Shown in pieces: positions 1 through 9,739 of a DNA stretch of 64,000 bases (position 1 is its first letter; each line of letters starts with the position of its first letter). Position numbers and translations under genes: made by a program. Source of the DNA: WLMZ01 sp963732585 (GTDB lineage Bacteria; Actinomycetota; Acidimicrobiia; Acidimicrobiales; Ilumatobacteraceae). The notes under the pieces are model-generated. The model searched no databases and had not been told where the DNA came from. It saw only the letters and a list, made by a program, of their open reading frames with translations. The stretch lies in contig CAVSZY010000007.1 in NCBI GenBank assembly GCA_963732585.1, positions 62,001 to 126,000 on the forward strand, in the 5' to 3' direction.

Positions 1-732
1 ACGGTGATCGATAACGCCGCCCGTGAGCCTGAGATCGGGGATCTCTGTCGGTTCTTGGTCGCGATGGGCGCCGACATCGAGGGCATTGGCTCGTCGACGC
101 TGGTGATCCATGGGGTGGAGCGCGGCTCGCTGCGACCGACCACTCACCCCGTCGTTCCCGATCGGCTGCAGGCCGCCACCTATTTGGCGGCGACTGCGGT
201 GACCGGTGGCAAGATCTTCATTCGGCACGCTCGCGCCGAGCATATGGAGATGGTGCTCCGGCGCCTGCCGCGAGATGGGCATCACATCGACAGCGACGGC
301 AGCGGACTTCATGTCGTCGGGCCCGAGCGGCTGCGTTCGATCGATGTTGCCACGTTGCCCTATCCCGGGGTCGCTACCGATTACAAACCGTTGATCGTCA
401 CGATGCTGTGCGTCGCCGACGCCGTAGGCATCGTCACTGAGAACCTCTATCCAGGCCGTTTTCGTTACGTCGAGGAGCTACAACGCCTCGGTGCCGACAT
501 CAGCACCGACGGCCATCACGCCGTGGTCCGTGGCGTCACCCGTCTCTCCGGTGCCCCGGTGAAGGCAATGGATATCCGCGCCGGAGCGGCGTTGGTCTTG
601 CCGGCCTCGTTGCCGATGGCGAAACGGTGATCTCCGGGGTCGATCACATCGACCGCGGCTACGACGACATCGTCGGTCGGTTGCAGCGCCTTGGGCGCCG
701 ACATCGAACGCGACGAACACGTCGAGGCTTGA
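1..732 (+). CDS. murA: UDP-N-acetylglucosamine 1-carboxyvinyltransferase, 3' part, two frameshifts
   Basis: MurA adds enolpyruvate from PEP to UDP-GlcNAc, the first committed step of peptidoglycan synthesis in the cytosol. Only about the C-terminal 240 residues are present, because the gene enters from the left edge. Family signatures include NAAREPEI, PDRLQAATYLAA, a GVATDYKP segment (usually GFPTDxQ/KP), ENLYPGRFRYVEEL and LSGAPVKAMDIRAGAALVL. The reading frame is lost at about 600, where restoring one G gives LAGLVADGETVISGV. It is lost again at about 692, where one extra base precedes GADIERDEHVEA and the stop at 730-732. The two shifts compensate and the surrounding protein is well conserved, so sequence error is more likely than a pseudogene. 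Confidence 0.88.
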
Positions 733-744
733 GCCCATGGGTGG

Positions 745-886
745 CTAGGCCTGCTCGATCGGCTGCTCTCGGGCTCGCCGCGCCGCATTGGCCCGTCGGC
801 GGGCCAGCGCCAGCAGACGCGACCACGGCCAGGATCGGCGCGGCGACCATCAATGCCTCGTCCCAACCCCCTTGGTGTGCGAACAT
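745..886 (-). CDS. Small hydrophobic membrane protein, one frameshift
   Basis: A short gene convergent with murA. It starts at the ATG complementary to 884-886 and reads MFAHQGGWDEALMVAAPILAV. After one frameshift near 815-820 it continues LLALARRRANAARRAREQ to a TAG at 745-747. The product is about 46 residues, with one hydrophobic segment followed by an Arg-rich tail, so N-out/C-in topology is likely. Tiny proteins with an AH(Q/E)GGWDE start and a single membrane span are, from memory, common in actinobacteria; their function is unknown. The repaired reading is an inference. The uncorrected frame runs on past 745 into murA antisense. Confidence 0.5.
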
Positions 887-1022
887 CCCATCATCGAAGC
901 GTCGTCCAATGCGGGAATGTCGACCATGGAGATGGGCGTTGTCATACTTCGGATTCTAGAGTTGTTGTTCAGCGACGAGTCTCTCGATTACCACGAAGTC
1001 GCTAGATCAAAGGTCACACGCC

Positions 1023-1247
1023 ATGCGCGCCCAAGTTGAAGAATGCATCGAGATCATCAGACCTGCATTGCAGGCCGACGGCGGTGATATCGAACTGAAA
1101 GACGTCGATGAGGCCACCGGTATCGTCTCGGTGACCCTGGTCGGTGCCTGCGGCACCTGCCCGGCGAGCTCGCAAACCTTGAAGGCGGGCATCGAACGGA
1201 TCATGCGTGACCGGGTCGATGGTGTCACCGAGGTCGTGGCGGTCTGA
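1023..1247 (+). CDS. NifU C-terminal domain / NfuA-like Fe-S carrier
   Basis: A 74-residue stand-alone Nfu domain. It carries the GACGTCPASSQTLKAGIE motif, in which the CxxC binds and transfers a [4Fe-4S] cluster, usually as a dimer. The length matches a lone Nfu domain with no degenerate A-type domain attached. The ATG at 1023 is the natural start. It lies directly upstream of the MeaB-like GTPase, with its stop overlapping the probable start of that gene. The main suf genes of the window lie 21 kb away. Confidence 0.9.
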   Translation: MRAQVEECIEIIRPALQADGGDIELKDVDEATGIVSVTLVGACGTCPASSQTLKAGIERIMRDRVDGVTEVVAV

Positions 1248-2216
1248 TCCTTCGTGGGGCGACGCAACCAATCGGTCGACCGGAACTCTTCGAAGCAGCC
1301 CGCAGCGGCGACCGCGGCGCGCTGGCGCGCCTGCTGACGCACATCGATCGCGGCGGCGAGAGGCCCGCGAGATTGGGCGATTGACCTATCCGCTCGGTGG
1401 CTCGGCGTATACCGTTGGTTTGACGGGTGCTCCAGGGGCTGGCAAGAGCACGCTGACGTCGGCCACGATTGGCCATCTGCGCTCGCTTGGCCTGCCCGTG
1501 GCGGTGCTGGCGATTGACCCGTCCTCGCCGTTCACCGGTGGGGCGATTCTCGGCGATCGCGTGCGGATGCAAGATCATGCCACCGACCCGGGTGTGTTTA
1601 TCCGCTCGATGGCCACCCGTGGCCACCTCGGTGGCCTGTCGCTGTCGACGCCGGAGGCGATTCGCTTATTCGATGCATTGGGACGCGAGTGGATCCTGGT
1701 GGAGACGGTGGGCGTCGGCCAGGTCGAGGTCGAGATCGCCGGCAAAGCCGACACCACGGTCGTCGTCGTCAACCCCGGCTGGGGCGATTCGGTGCAAGCC
1801 AACAAGGCCGGCCTGATGGAGATTGCCGACGTCTTCGTGATCAACAAGGCCGATCGCAAAGGGGTGGAGGACACCCGCCGAGACCTGGAGCAGATGCTGG
1901 ACCTTTCCGATCTCGATCACGACGCCTGGCGGCCCCCGATCCTCACTGCAATCGGCACCACCGGCCAAGGTGTGGCCGAGATGTGGGCGGCGATCGGCGA
2001 ACACCGGCGCCATATCACCGAGCATGGCATCCTCGCCAAACGGCGTGAATTCCGCTTGCGCGACGAGTTGCGCCTGATCGTCGCTCGCCGCCTCGAGCAG
2101 CGGGCGCGGGAGCTCTGCGGTGGCGAAAGTGGGATCTGTTACAGGACTCCGTGCTCGAACGCCGACTCGATCCCTGGGGGGCGGCCGATGAAATGCTGCG
2201 TGGCGTCGATGGCTGA
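1244..2216 (+). CDS. MeaB/ArgK-family GTPase (methylmalonyl-CoA mutase chaperone), two frameshifts
   Basis: A G3E GTPase of the MeaB family, which guards loading and repair of the B12 cofactor of acyl-CoA mutases such as methylmalonyl-CoA mutase. Visible motifs are the Walker A GAPGAGKST, AIDPSSPFTGGAILGDRVRM, FIRSMATRGHLGGLS, the switch ETVGVGQVEVEIAG and the guanine-specificity NKAD. The N-terminus (ELFEAARSGDRGALARLLTH) is in a different frame until about 1365, where one G is missing. The C-terminus shifts at about 2130 to read WDLLQDSVLERRLDPWG and stops at 2214-2216. The start is uncertain: no ATG or GTG fits the corrected frame, and CTG at 1244 is the only close candidate. Confidence 0.85.
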
Positions 2217-2230
2217 CTAACGTCGGCCAA

Positions 2231-3025
2231 ATGGATGACGCGCAGATCCCAGATTCATTGGTGCTGCTCGAACGTCGCGACGACGGTGTCGCCGTTGATC
2301 ACGCTGAACAACCCCAAGGTCAACGCGCTGTCGCAGCGGCTGCTCGCCGATCTCGCAGCTGTGGTCGGTGAACTCGCCGCCGACTTGCCCGGTGCTGTCG
2401 TCGTCACCGGCGGCGAGCGAATTTTTGCCGCCGGAGCAGACATCAGCGAGTTCGGTGGCCCTGCAGAGGCGGCAGGAATCGCCGTCGGGTTCCACACTGC
2501 CCTCGATGCGCTGGCGGCGTTGCCTCGTTTCGTCATCGCCGCGGTCAGTGGCTATGCCCTCGGCGGCGGCTGCGAACTGGCCCTGGCTTGCGACTATCGC
2601 CTCGCCTCGCAGCGGGCGGTGTTCGGCCAACCAGAGATGTTATTGGGGATCATCCCCGGCGGCGGCGGCACACAACGCTTGGCCCGCGCCGTCGGCGCCA
2701 GCCGAGCCAAGGAGCTATGCCTCACCGGACGCCAGGTCAAAGCCGACGAGGCGTTGGCCATCGGCCTGTGCCAGGAAGTCGTCGCTGCCGAGGAACTGCA
2801 CACACGTGCCTTGGCCCTCGCCGCGGAGATAGCCAAGGGCGCGCTCGTTGCCCAAGCGTTGACCAAGGAGGCGATCGATCGCGGACTGTCGACTGTCGTT
2901 GGCCGACGGTTTGTTGCTCGAGCGGCAACGTGTTCGCCGAAGTGTTTCACTCCGAAGACAGCCGCATCGGGGTCGCAAGCTTCGTTGCCAATGGCCCCGG
3001 CAAGGCCGAGTTCACCGGTCGTTAG
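2231..3025 (+). CDS. Enoyl-CoA hydratase/isomerase family protein, three frameshifts
   Basis: A crotonase-fold enzyme, likely hydrating 2-enoyl-CoA in fatty or organic acid breakdown. The start is ATG at 2231 (MDDAQIPDSLVLLERRDDGVAV). One extra base near 2297 moves the reading frame to TLNNPKVNALSQ. The core shows the CoA/oxyanion-hole segments FAAGADISEF and GYALGGGCELALACDYRLA, followed by FGQPEMLLGIIPGGGGTQRL, where the catalytic Glu pair is expected. Two more shifts near 2900 and 2930 are needed to read ADGLLLERQ and VFAEVFHSEDSRIGVASF up to the stop at 3023-3025. About 264 residues after repair is the usual length. It follows meaB by 14 bp, probably in one operon. Confidence 0.85.
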
Positions 3026-3039
3026 CGGGTCGTTGGCGG

Positions 3040-5484
3040 TTACTCCGCCCAGGTCACGCAGCCGACCTCAACCGGGTTGGCCAACAGCTCGTGCTGAGGG
3101 AGCACGCGCGCGGTCGCCCGTATGCCCCAGCGCCGATGATCGTGTACTTGCCCGACCATGTGCCGTGGTGGCCGGGGCTGAGCAACAACTCGTTGGCCTC
3201 GTCGAGAATCGACCTTCGGTATCGATCGGACCGTGCAGTAGCTGCACGGCCACGTCGCTGGCTTGCAGTCCGTTGAGGTCGATGTTGGTGAACACGGCGC
3301 GCATATCGCCGGAGTGACCCGGAGTGGTCTCGGTGTCAAAACTGTGGATGGCGACACCCGGCCAGGCGGAACGCACCCGGCGCTTCCAGGCGGCCAGCTC
3401 GCGTGCACCGCTGAAGCTGTCGGCATTGATGGCTCGTGGCACTGCGCGCCGTTGGCTCGTAGAACTCGGTGACGTAGTCGCGGACCATTCGCGAGGCGGT
3501 GACCTTCGGGCCCAACGAGGCCCAGTTGTGCAACATCCGCTCGATCCAGGCGTGCGGCAAGGCCTTGGGTGTTTCGCGATCGTAGAACAGCGGGACGATG
3601 TCGTGTTCCAGCGTGGCGAACAGGTCGCCGGCCTCACGCTTTTCGCGGCGGGCGTAATCCGGGTCGTCGTCGGCGGAGCTGATATCCCAGCCGTTGCGTC
3701 CGTCGGACCATTCGTCCCACCAGCCGTCACGGATGCTGCAGTTGAGCACGCCGTTGAGTGCAGCCTTCATGCCGCTGGTGCCACAGGCCTCGTGCGGGCG
3801 CAGCGGGTTGTTCAGCCACACGTCGGTTCCGTGGTACATGGCGCGAGCTACGGAGATGTCGTAGTCGGGGAGGAACACGAAGCGGGGACGAATGTCGAGG
3901 TCGCGGGCGAATCGTTCGATCGCCTGGATCATCTCTTTGCCGGGGTTGTCGGCCGGGTGGGCCTTGCCGGCGAAGACGAACTGCACCGGACGCTGTGGGT
4001 TGAGCAGCAAGGCCCGAAGGCGCTCAGGCTGCGTGAGCAGCAACGTCGCCCGCTTGTAGGTGGCGAAGCGGCGGGCAAAGCCGATCGTCAGGAAGCTCGG
4101 ATCGAGAATGTCGTCGCCGAGACGGCCACGGACGAACTCGACCAGGCGGGTGCGTCCAGCGGCTCGCGCCGCCCAGACGGCAGCATGATCGAGCTGGTAG
4201 GCGCGGTCGCCATGTTTGCTCATCGGCGCCGTCCCACATGCCGCCGATGCCGTTGCTGAGCACCTCGCTGAACTCGTTGGAGACCCAGCTGTTGGCGTGC
4301 ACACCGTTGGTCACCGAGCCGATCGGCACCTCATCGGTGGGCACTCCCGGCCACATGCCGTTGAACATCTCGCGGCTGACGACGCCATGCAGCTTGGCGA
4401 CTCCGTTGGCCCGCGCCGCCATACCGAGGCCCATGACGGCCATATTGAAGCGGGTCTCGTCGGGCTCGTCTGGCCGTTTGCCGACGAGCATCAACTCGTC
4501 AAAGCTGATCCCCAGGTCGGTGGCATAGGAGGCGAAGTATTTCTCGATCATCTCTCGCGGGAAACGGTCGATGCCCGCAGGGACGGGGGTGTGGGTGGTG
4601 AACACGCCACCGGCGCGGGCAGCCTCGACGGCTTCAGCGAAGCTGAGATGGTTGTGGGCGACCAGCTCACGGATGCGCTCGAAGGCCAGGAAGCCGGCGT
4701 GACCCTCGTTGGTATGGAAGACCTGCGGGTGCAGGCCAAGGGCGCGCAGGGCGCGCACGCCGCCGATGCCGAGCACGATCTCCTGACGAAGGCGATGCTC
4801 GGTGTCGCCGCCGTACAGGCGATCGGTGACGCCGGGCGCGTCGAGAAGATAGAGCGGGATGCGACCGACGTCGGCGCGCCACACGTTGATCGTCATCGTC
4901 TCGTCAGCGAGGTCGAGGGTGACCTCTAAACCGGTGTCGACAAGTGCCATACTCGCCGGTTCGAGTTGCGGGAAACGTTCTTGCTGCCAACCCTCGGCAT
5001 CGAGACTTTGGCGGAAGTATCCCTGGGCGTAGAGCAGGCCGACACCGACCAACGGGATGCCGAGATCCGATGCCGCCTTGAGGTGGTCGCCAGCGAGTAC
5101 GCCGAGACCGCCGCTGTACTGCGGAACGGTCTCGCTGATGCCGAACTCGGGAGAGAAATAGGCGACTTGACGCAGCGGTGATTCGCCCTTGGTTTGGAAC
5201 CATCGCGGTGAAGCCAGGGCGGTGTCGAGGCGCTCGGTCGCCTCGGACACGGCGGCCACCGTCGTGGGGTCGTTGGCCAAAGATTCCCACTCGGCGGCGG
5301 TGATCATGCCGAGCATGACCAACGGCTGATGACCACAGCGTTGCCATGCCGCGGGGTGCAGCCGTGAAAACAGTTCCTGCAGCTGACGGTCCCAACACCA
5401 ATGCAGGTTGTTGGCCAGGCGGTTCAAACCAGCCAGTGACGCAGGGATAGAGGGCTCAACGCTAAATCGGCGAACGCTACGCAT
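3040..5484 (-). CDS. glgP: Alpha-glucan (glycogen) phosphorylase, at least four frameshifts
   Basis: A GT35 phosphorylase that releases glucose-1-phosphate from glycogen or maltodextrin using PLP. The start codon is the complement of 5482-5484 (MRSVRRFSVEPSIPASLAGL). N-terminal landmarks are FSPEFGISETVPQYSGGLGVLAGDHLKAASDLG and VFHTNEGHAGFLAFERI. The C-terminal half has RRFATYKRA, FAGKAHPAD, WLNNPLRPHEACGTSGMKAALNG (with the PLP lysine) and DGWWDEW. The frame breaks at about 4215, 3445, 3195 and 3110 before the stop at 3040-3042. About 814 codons is close to the length of the short actinobacterial GlgP type. It is downstream of the GT4 gene on the same strand and convergent with the enoyl-CoA hydratase. 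Confidence 0.9.
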
Positions 5485-5549
5485 TGTGGGGATTCTAGCG
5501 CTTTATGGCGGAACCGATTTGGCAACGTTGTCACACGGCGGCTGATCGA

Positions 5550-6695
5550 CTACGCCGTCGCCGCCAGTACATAGACGTCGGCAGTAGCCGCAGCGATTGC
5601 ATCCCAGCTGTAACGATCGTTGAGCAAGTCGCGACCGCGACGGGTCATCTCGGCGGCGCGCTCCGGATCGTCCATGATCTCAGCGATGCGGTCGGCGAGT
5701 TGGCCAGGCCGTCCCGGCTCGAAGGTCAACCCTGCACCGCTGCCTTCGACGATCTCGGCGAGTCCGCCGGTTTCAGCGACGATCGTCGGCGCTTCGGCGG
5801 CCATTGCCTCGAGGGCGACGATGCCGAACGGCTCGTACAACGAAGGGATCACTGCGCAGCTGGCCCGGTGCAGCAGAGCGCGCAACTCGGCATCGGTAAT
5901 GAATCCGGTGACGTGAACGATGTCGTTCAGCCCTTCGATGTCGATCTGTGACTGCAGCTCAGGGAGATACGAGCCGCGCCCGGCGATGACGCAGCGAACG
6001 TCGGGAACTCTGTGCCGCAGGTCGCCCATCGCCCGCACTAGGACCTGAAATCCCTTTTCGTATTGCACCCGACCCCAGGCAACGACGAGCGGTTCGCGTC
6101 GGGTTTGCTCGGTCGGGGCCCATAACGTCGGGTCGACGCCATTGGGCACGAGGGAGATCTTCTCGAAAGGCAATTCGAAGCCGTTGACGATCTCCCTGGT
6201 CATGAACCGCGAGCAACAGATGAGCCGCGTCGCCTGATAGGTCAGCCACCACTCGACAGAATTGATCGCTGCGGGGGTGCCGATGGGGACGTGCCCGCCG
6301 TGGCGGCCGCGTTCGGTGGCGTGCATTGTGGCGACCAGGGGCACATCGAGCAACGTCGACAGGACGTCGCCAGACCAGGCCATCAGCCAATCGTGGGCAT
6401 GAACGACGTCTGGTCGCCAGCCGGCGAGACGATGTACCAATTTTGTGACGTGGTGGTTGGCCGAGGCCATCGTGGCGACGATGTTCTCCTCCGGTAACCA
6501 GGGCAAATCGACACGAGCACGAATCACCCGCACGCCGTTCGTGATCACGTCGTCGTCGCATTCACCGTTATGCATGCTGAACACCACGACTTCGTGTCCG
6601 CCACGAACCAACGCTCTCGTCAGCCCATCGACGTGCGTGGCGATGCCACCGACCAACAACGGTGGATATTCCCAGGAAAGCATCAGAACTCGCAC
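5550..6695 (-). CDS. GT4 glycosyltransferase, glycogen synthase-like (GlgA/GlgM type)
   Basis: A 381-residue GT-B fold enzyme. The N-terminus VRVLMLSWEYPPLLVGGIATHV is typical of GT4 glycogen and maltose-1-phosphate synthases. The C-terminal donor domain has VAWGRVQYEKGFQVLVRA and the E-x7-E signature in EPFGIVALEAMAAEAPTIVAE. GTG at 6695 is preferred over the ATG at 6683 because homologues start MRVLM; the longer upstream frame overlaps glgB. It is 65 bp upstream of glgP on the same strand and divergent from glgB, so it probably elongates glycogen from an ADP- or UDP-glucose donor or makes maltose-1-phosphate. No glgC or glgE lies in the window to decide between these. Confidence 0.85.
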   Translation of the reverse strand: MRVLMLSWEYPPLLVGGIATHVDGLTRALVRGGHEVVVFSMHNGECDDDVITNGVRVIRARVDLPWLPEENIVATMASANHHVTKLVHRLAGWRPDVVHAHDWLMAWSGDVLSTLLDVPLVATMHATERGRHGGHVPIGTPAAINSVEWWLTYQATRLICCSRFMTREIVNGFELPFEKISLVPNGVDPTLWAPTEQTRREPLVVAWGRVQYEKGFQVLVRAMGDLRHRVPDVRCVIAGRGSYLPELQSQIDIEGLNDIVHVTGFITDAELRALLHRASCAVIPSLYEPFGIVALEAMAAEAPTIVAETGGLAEIVEGSGAGLTFEPGRPGQLADRIAEIMDDPERAAEMTRRGRDLLNDRYSWDAIAAATADVYVLAATA

Positions 6696-6753
6696 GAACG
6701 TCGACCGTAGCCTGCGAAGTCGCGTAGCCTCAGCGTCGTGACTTCTCAAACCG

Positions 6754-8667
6754 TTGTGCACGTGTCCGCTGACCGTCGGTGAGCTCGACCTCCATTTGTT
6801 CAACGAGGGCCGCCATTGGAAGCTCTGGGAGCTGCTTGGCGCCCATGTGCTCGCCGGGGACAAAGGCGTGCGTTTCACGGTCTGGGCGCCGAACGCGTCC
6901 AAGGTGTGGGTCGTCGGGGATTGGAACGGATGGGGCGAAGGCACCGTGATGGCACCGCTCGGATCGAGCGGTATCCACTGTGCGATCGTGCCCAACGCTG
7001 CCAGCGGCCATCGCTACAAGTTCGCTGTCGTCGATCAGCATGGCCGCACAGTTCTCAAGGCTGATCCGCTTGCTCGACAAGCGGAGATCGCCCCGGGCTC
7101 GGCCAGTGTCGTCTGCGCTCCGAGCGCCTACTCGTGGGCCGACGCCCAATGGATGGCATCACGCTCCAACCACTCCAACGCCGCGCTGCGGGTCTATGAG
7201 GTGCATCTCGGATCGTGGCGGCACGGCCTGACCAGCTACGTCGAGATGGCCGAACAACTCGCCGAACATGTCAGCGATCTCGGCTTTACCCACATCGAAT
7301 TGATGCCCATCGCTGAACACCCTTTCGGGGGCTCGTGGGGCTATCAGGTCACGGGTTACTACGCGCCCACGGCTCGCTATGGCACCCCCGATGATTTCCG
7401 CAAGTTCGTCGACATCATGCACCGGCGCGGGATCGGTGTGATCGTCGATTGGGTACCGGCGCATTTCCCCAAGGACGATTGGAGCCTGGCTCGATTCGAC
7501 GGCACAGCGCTGTACGAGCACGAGGACGCTCGCCAGGGGCAACACCCCGACTGGGGAACCCTGGTGTTCAACTATGAGCGCCTCGAAGTGCGGAACTTCC
7601 TCACCGCCAATGCGCTGTATTGGTTGCAGGAATTCCACGTCGACGGATTGCGCGTCGATGCGGTGGCCTCGATGCTCTACCTCGACTACAGCCGCGAGCC
7701 CGACCAATGGATACCCAACCGCCACGGTGGCCGGGAGAATCTGGGTGCCATCGAACTCCTGCAGTCGGTCAACACCCTGATTGGCGAGGTCGTACCAGGG
7801 GCACTGATGATCGCCGAGGAGTCGACCGCCTGGCCGAAGGTCACCGACGCCGTGCATCACGGCGGCCTCGGGTTCACCCATAAATGGAACATGGGCTGGA
7901 TGAACGACACCCTGGCCTATTTCTCGCTCGATCCGATCCATCGCAAGTGGCACCACAACCAATTGACCTTCGGGCTGCTGTACACGTTCTCGGAACGGTT
8001 TTGCCTGCCGCTCAGCCATGACGAAGTCGTCCATGGCAAGGGCAGCCTGCTGGCCAAGATGCCCGGAGACGATTGGCAAAAGTTCGCCAACCTGCGCGCC
8101 CTGCTGGCCTGGATGTGGGCGCTACCGGGTGCACCGCTGTTGTTCATGGGCTCGGAAATGGCGCCATGGAACGAGTGGAACAACGACAGCGGCTTGCCCT
8201 GGCACCTGTTGGAACACGCTGCCCATCGTGGTGTGCGTGACCTCACCGCCAAGCTCAACACGCTGGCCGATGAGTGGCCATCGACCTGGAATGGCGATGG
8301 TCAATCGGCAAGCTTTCGCTGGCTCGACGTCGACAACGCTGATCGCTCGGTGTACGGGTTTCTGCGGTTCGATCTCTCCGACGAACAGCGCAGCGTGCGG
8401 AATCCGGCAGCGGCGCTCGGCACCGTTGCTTGCCTGGCCAACTTCACCCCCGTGCCCGTCGATGGTTACCGCGTGGGGGTGCCCTGCGCTGGTGAGTGGA
8501 CGGTCTTGATGGACACCGACGATCTGCGCTTCGGCGGCAGCGGTTACCGCGGCACAGCCACCACCTTGCAGGCCACCAATGACATCAGCTGGCAGGGGCA
8601 ACCATATTCGCTGCTGGTCGACCTGCCGCCGCTGGCCGTGTTGTGGTTGGGTGCGCCCGACGCGTGA
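6754..8667 (+). CDS. glgB: 1,4-alpha-glucan branching enzyme
   Basis: A GH13 enzyme that makes alpha-1,6 branches in glycogen. A CBM48 domain covers about residues 35-120 (FTVWAPNASKVWVVGDWNGW) and is followed by the catalytic barrel. Motifs include GYYAPTARYGTPDDF, LRVDAVASMLYLDY (nucleophile Asp), MIAEESTAWP (acid/base Glu) and LPLSHDEVVHGK. At about 637 residues it lacks the extra N-terminal domain of long GlgB forms. The annotated TTG at 6754 is doubtful. A GTG at 6738 gives VTSQTVVHVSADRR and joins ELDLHLFNEG if one base near 6779 is removed, so the first ~14 codons may be frameshifted. It is divergent from the GT4/glgP operon. Confidence 0.95.
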   Translation: MCTCPLTVGELDLHLFNEGRHWKLWELLGAHVLAGDKGVRFTVWAPNASKVWVVGDWNGWGEGTVMAPLGSSGIHCAIVPNAASGHRYKFAVVDQHGRTVLKADPLARQAEIAPGSASVVCAPSAYSWADAQWMASRSNHSNAALRVYEVHLGSWRHGLTSYVEMAEQLAEHVSDLGFTHIELMPIAEHPFGGSWGYQVTGYYAPTARYGTPDDFRKFVDIMHRRGIGVIVDWVPAHFPKDDWSLARFDGTALYEHEDARQGQHPDWGTLVFNYERLEVRNFLTANALYWLQEFHVDGLRVDAVASMLYLDYSREPDQWIPNRHGGRENLGAIELLQSVNTLIGEVVPGALMIAEESTAWPKVTDAVHHGGLGFTHKWNMGWMNDTLAYFSLDPIHRKWHHNQLTFGLLYTFSERFCLPLSHDEVVHGKGSLLAKMPGDDWQKFANLRALLAWMWALPGAPLLFMGSEMAPWNEWNNDSGLPWHLLEHAAHRGVRDLTAKLNTLADEWPSTWNGDGQSASFRWLDVDNADRSVYGFLRFDLSDEQRSVRNPAAALGTVACLANFTPVPVDGYRVGVPCAGEWTVLMDTDDLRFGGSGYRGTATTLQATNDISWQGQPYSLLVDLPPLAVLWLGAPDA

Positions 8668-9349
8668 TCGACGACGAGTCGTTTTCGCGACGGTTCGCTC
8701 GGCCGAACTGCGCCCAGTCGTTCGAGCCAGCATCTTGCTCGGGTTGGCGGTCGGCGTCTTCGCCATCTCCTTCGGCGTCGGTTCGATTGCCGCCGGAGCG
8801 TCGGTGGCTCAAACCTGTGCGATGTCGTTGCTGGTGTTCACCGGTGCCTCACAATTCAGCGCCGTGTCGGTGATCGCCTCCGGTGGTTCGGTTGGCTCGG
8901 CGTTGGGCGGGGCGCTGATTCTGGCGGCGCGCAACGGGGTCTACGGCTTGGCGATGTCCAGGCACCTTTCCGGATCGCTGCCGATGCGGCTGATTGCGGC
9001 GCAGCTGACGATCGACGAATCAACAGCGATGGCTACGGCGCAGGCCAATCCGCAGGCGAGGCGTGCCGCGTTCTGGGTGACGGGTTTGTCGGTCTACGTC
9101 TTTTGGAACCTGGGCACCTTGATCGGAGCGTTGGCCGGGGGCCAGATCGACCCAGAGACCTATGGTCTCGACGCGGCGTTTCCCGCCGCCTATGTCGCCA
9201 TGGTGCTTGGCCACCTGCGCACCCGGCGCGGCCTATTGGCTGCCGCTCTCGGGGCTGCGATCTGCCTCGTGCTGATTCCCTTTGTCCCCGTTGGCATTCC
9301 CATCCTCGCGGCCTCGCTGGCCATTTTGATCGGGATCGCCCCGCAGTGA
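8651..9349 (+). CDS. azlC: AzlC-family branched-chain amino acid exporter, large subunit
   Basis: A multi-pass membrane protein of about 232 residues. The family pattern LLGLAVGVFAISFGVGSIAAGAS is followed by LLVFTGASQFSAV and a run of hydrophobic segments. AzlC pairs with the small AzlD subunit to export branched-chain amino acids. GTG at 8651 is the only in-frame start near the end of glgB and overlaps that gene by 17 bp. A GTG at 8664, overlapping the glgB stop, lies in another frame and would need a frameshift. The stop overlaps the azlD start (GTGA). Confidence 0.85.
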   Translation: MRPTRDRRRVVFATVRSAELRPVVRASILLGLAVGVFAISFGVGSIAAGASVAQTCAMSLLVFTGASQFSAVSVIASGGSVGSALGGALILAARNGVYGLAMSRHLSGSLPMRLIAAQLTIDESTAMATAQANPQARRAAFWVTGLSVYVFWNLGTLIGALAGGQIDPETYGLDAAFPAAYVAMVLGHLRTRRGLLAAALGAAICLVLIPFVPVGIPILAASLAILIGIAPQ

Positions 9350-9651
9350 GTTGGTCATTGGTCATCGTGCTGGCGGTTGGCGCCTACATCTTCAAGGTCC
9401 TCGGCCTGGTGATCATCGGTGACCGGCCGCTGCCGAGTGCTGTGGAACGATGCCTGGCGTTGATCCCGGCTGCGGTGATCGCTGCCTTGGTAGTCAAGGA
9501 CACCTTCGCCACCGGTCAAGACTTGGTACTCGACGCCCGGGTGATCGGCGTCGGCGTCGGCGCGTTGGCAGCGCTGCGTCGTGCCCCGCTGATCGCAGTG
9601 GTGGCCATCGCCGCCACGGTCACTGCGGTAGCACGTCAGGTCGGTAGCTGA
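9346..9651 (+). CDS. azlD: AzlD-family small membrane subunit
   Basis: A 101-residue, four-span protein (VSWSLVIVLAVGAYIFKVLGL, then ERCLALIPAAVIAALVVKD) of the AzlD family, the obligate partner of AzlC. The GTG start at 9346 overlaps the azlC stop in a GTGA, indicating translational coupling. Together the pair should form a branched-chain amino acid efflux permease. Confidence 0.85.
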   Translation: MSWSLVIVLAVGAYIFKVLGLVIIGDRPLPSAVERCLALIPAAVIAALVVKDTFATGQDLVLDARVIGVGVGALAALRRAPLIAVVAIAATVTAVARQVGS

Positions 9652-9683
9652 GCGTCCGCGGTTTGCCTGCCGGATCGCCAGCG

Positions 9684-9739
9684 ATTATTGCCCGTCGATC
9701 ATTGCCCGTCGATTATTGCCCGTCGATCATTGCCCGTCG
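9684..9739. repeat. 14-bp tandem repeat, four units, at the 3' end of the NUDIX-DUF2520 gene
   Basis: Four head-to-tail 14-bp units of the form AT(T/C)ATTGCCCGTCG run from 9684 to 9739. A partial fifth unit (ATCATTGACAG) follows to about 9750. The first, third and second, fourth units alternate T/C at the third base. On the minus strand the array contains the stop codon of the NUDIX-DUF2520 gene. Its last residues, MIDGQ, are spelled by one unit, and the other units lie after the stop. Since 14 is not a multiple of 3, changes in copy number would alter the C-terminus. Confidence 0.9.

Noticed and set aside
6738..6780. Alternative glgB start at GTG 6738
   Set aside because: Plausible, but it needs one base removed near 6779. 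Since the first 7 kb has other frameshifts it is noted in the glgB entry rather than annotated.
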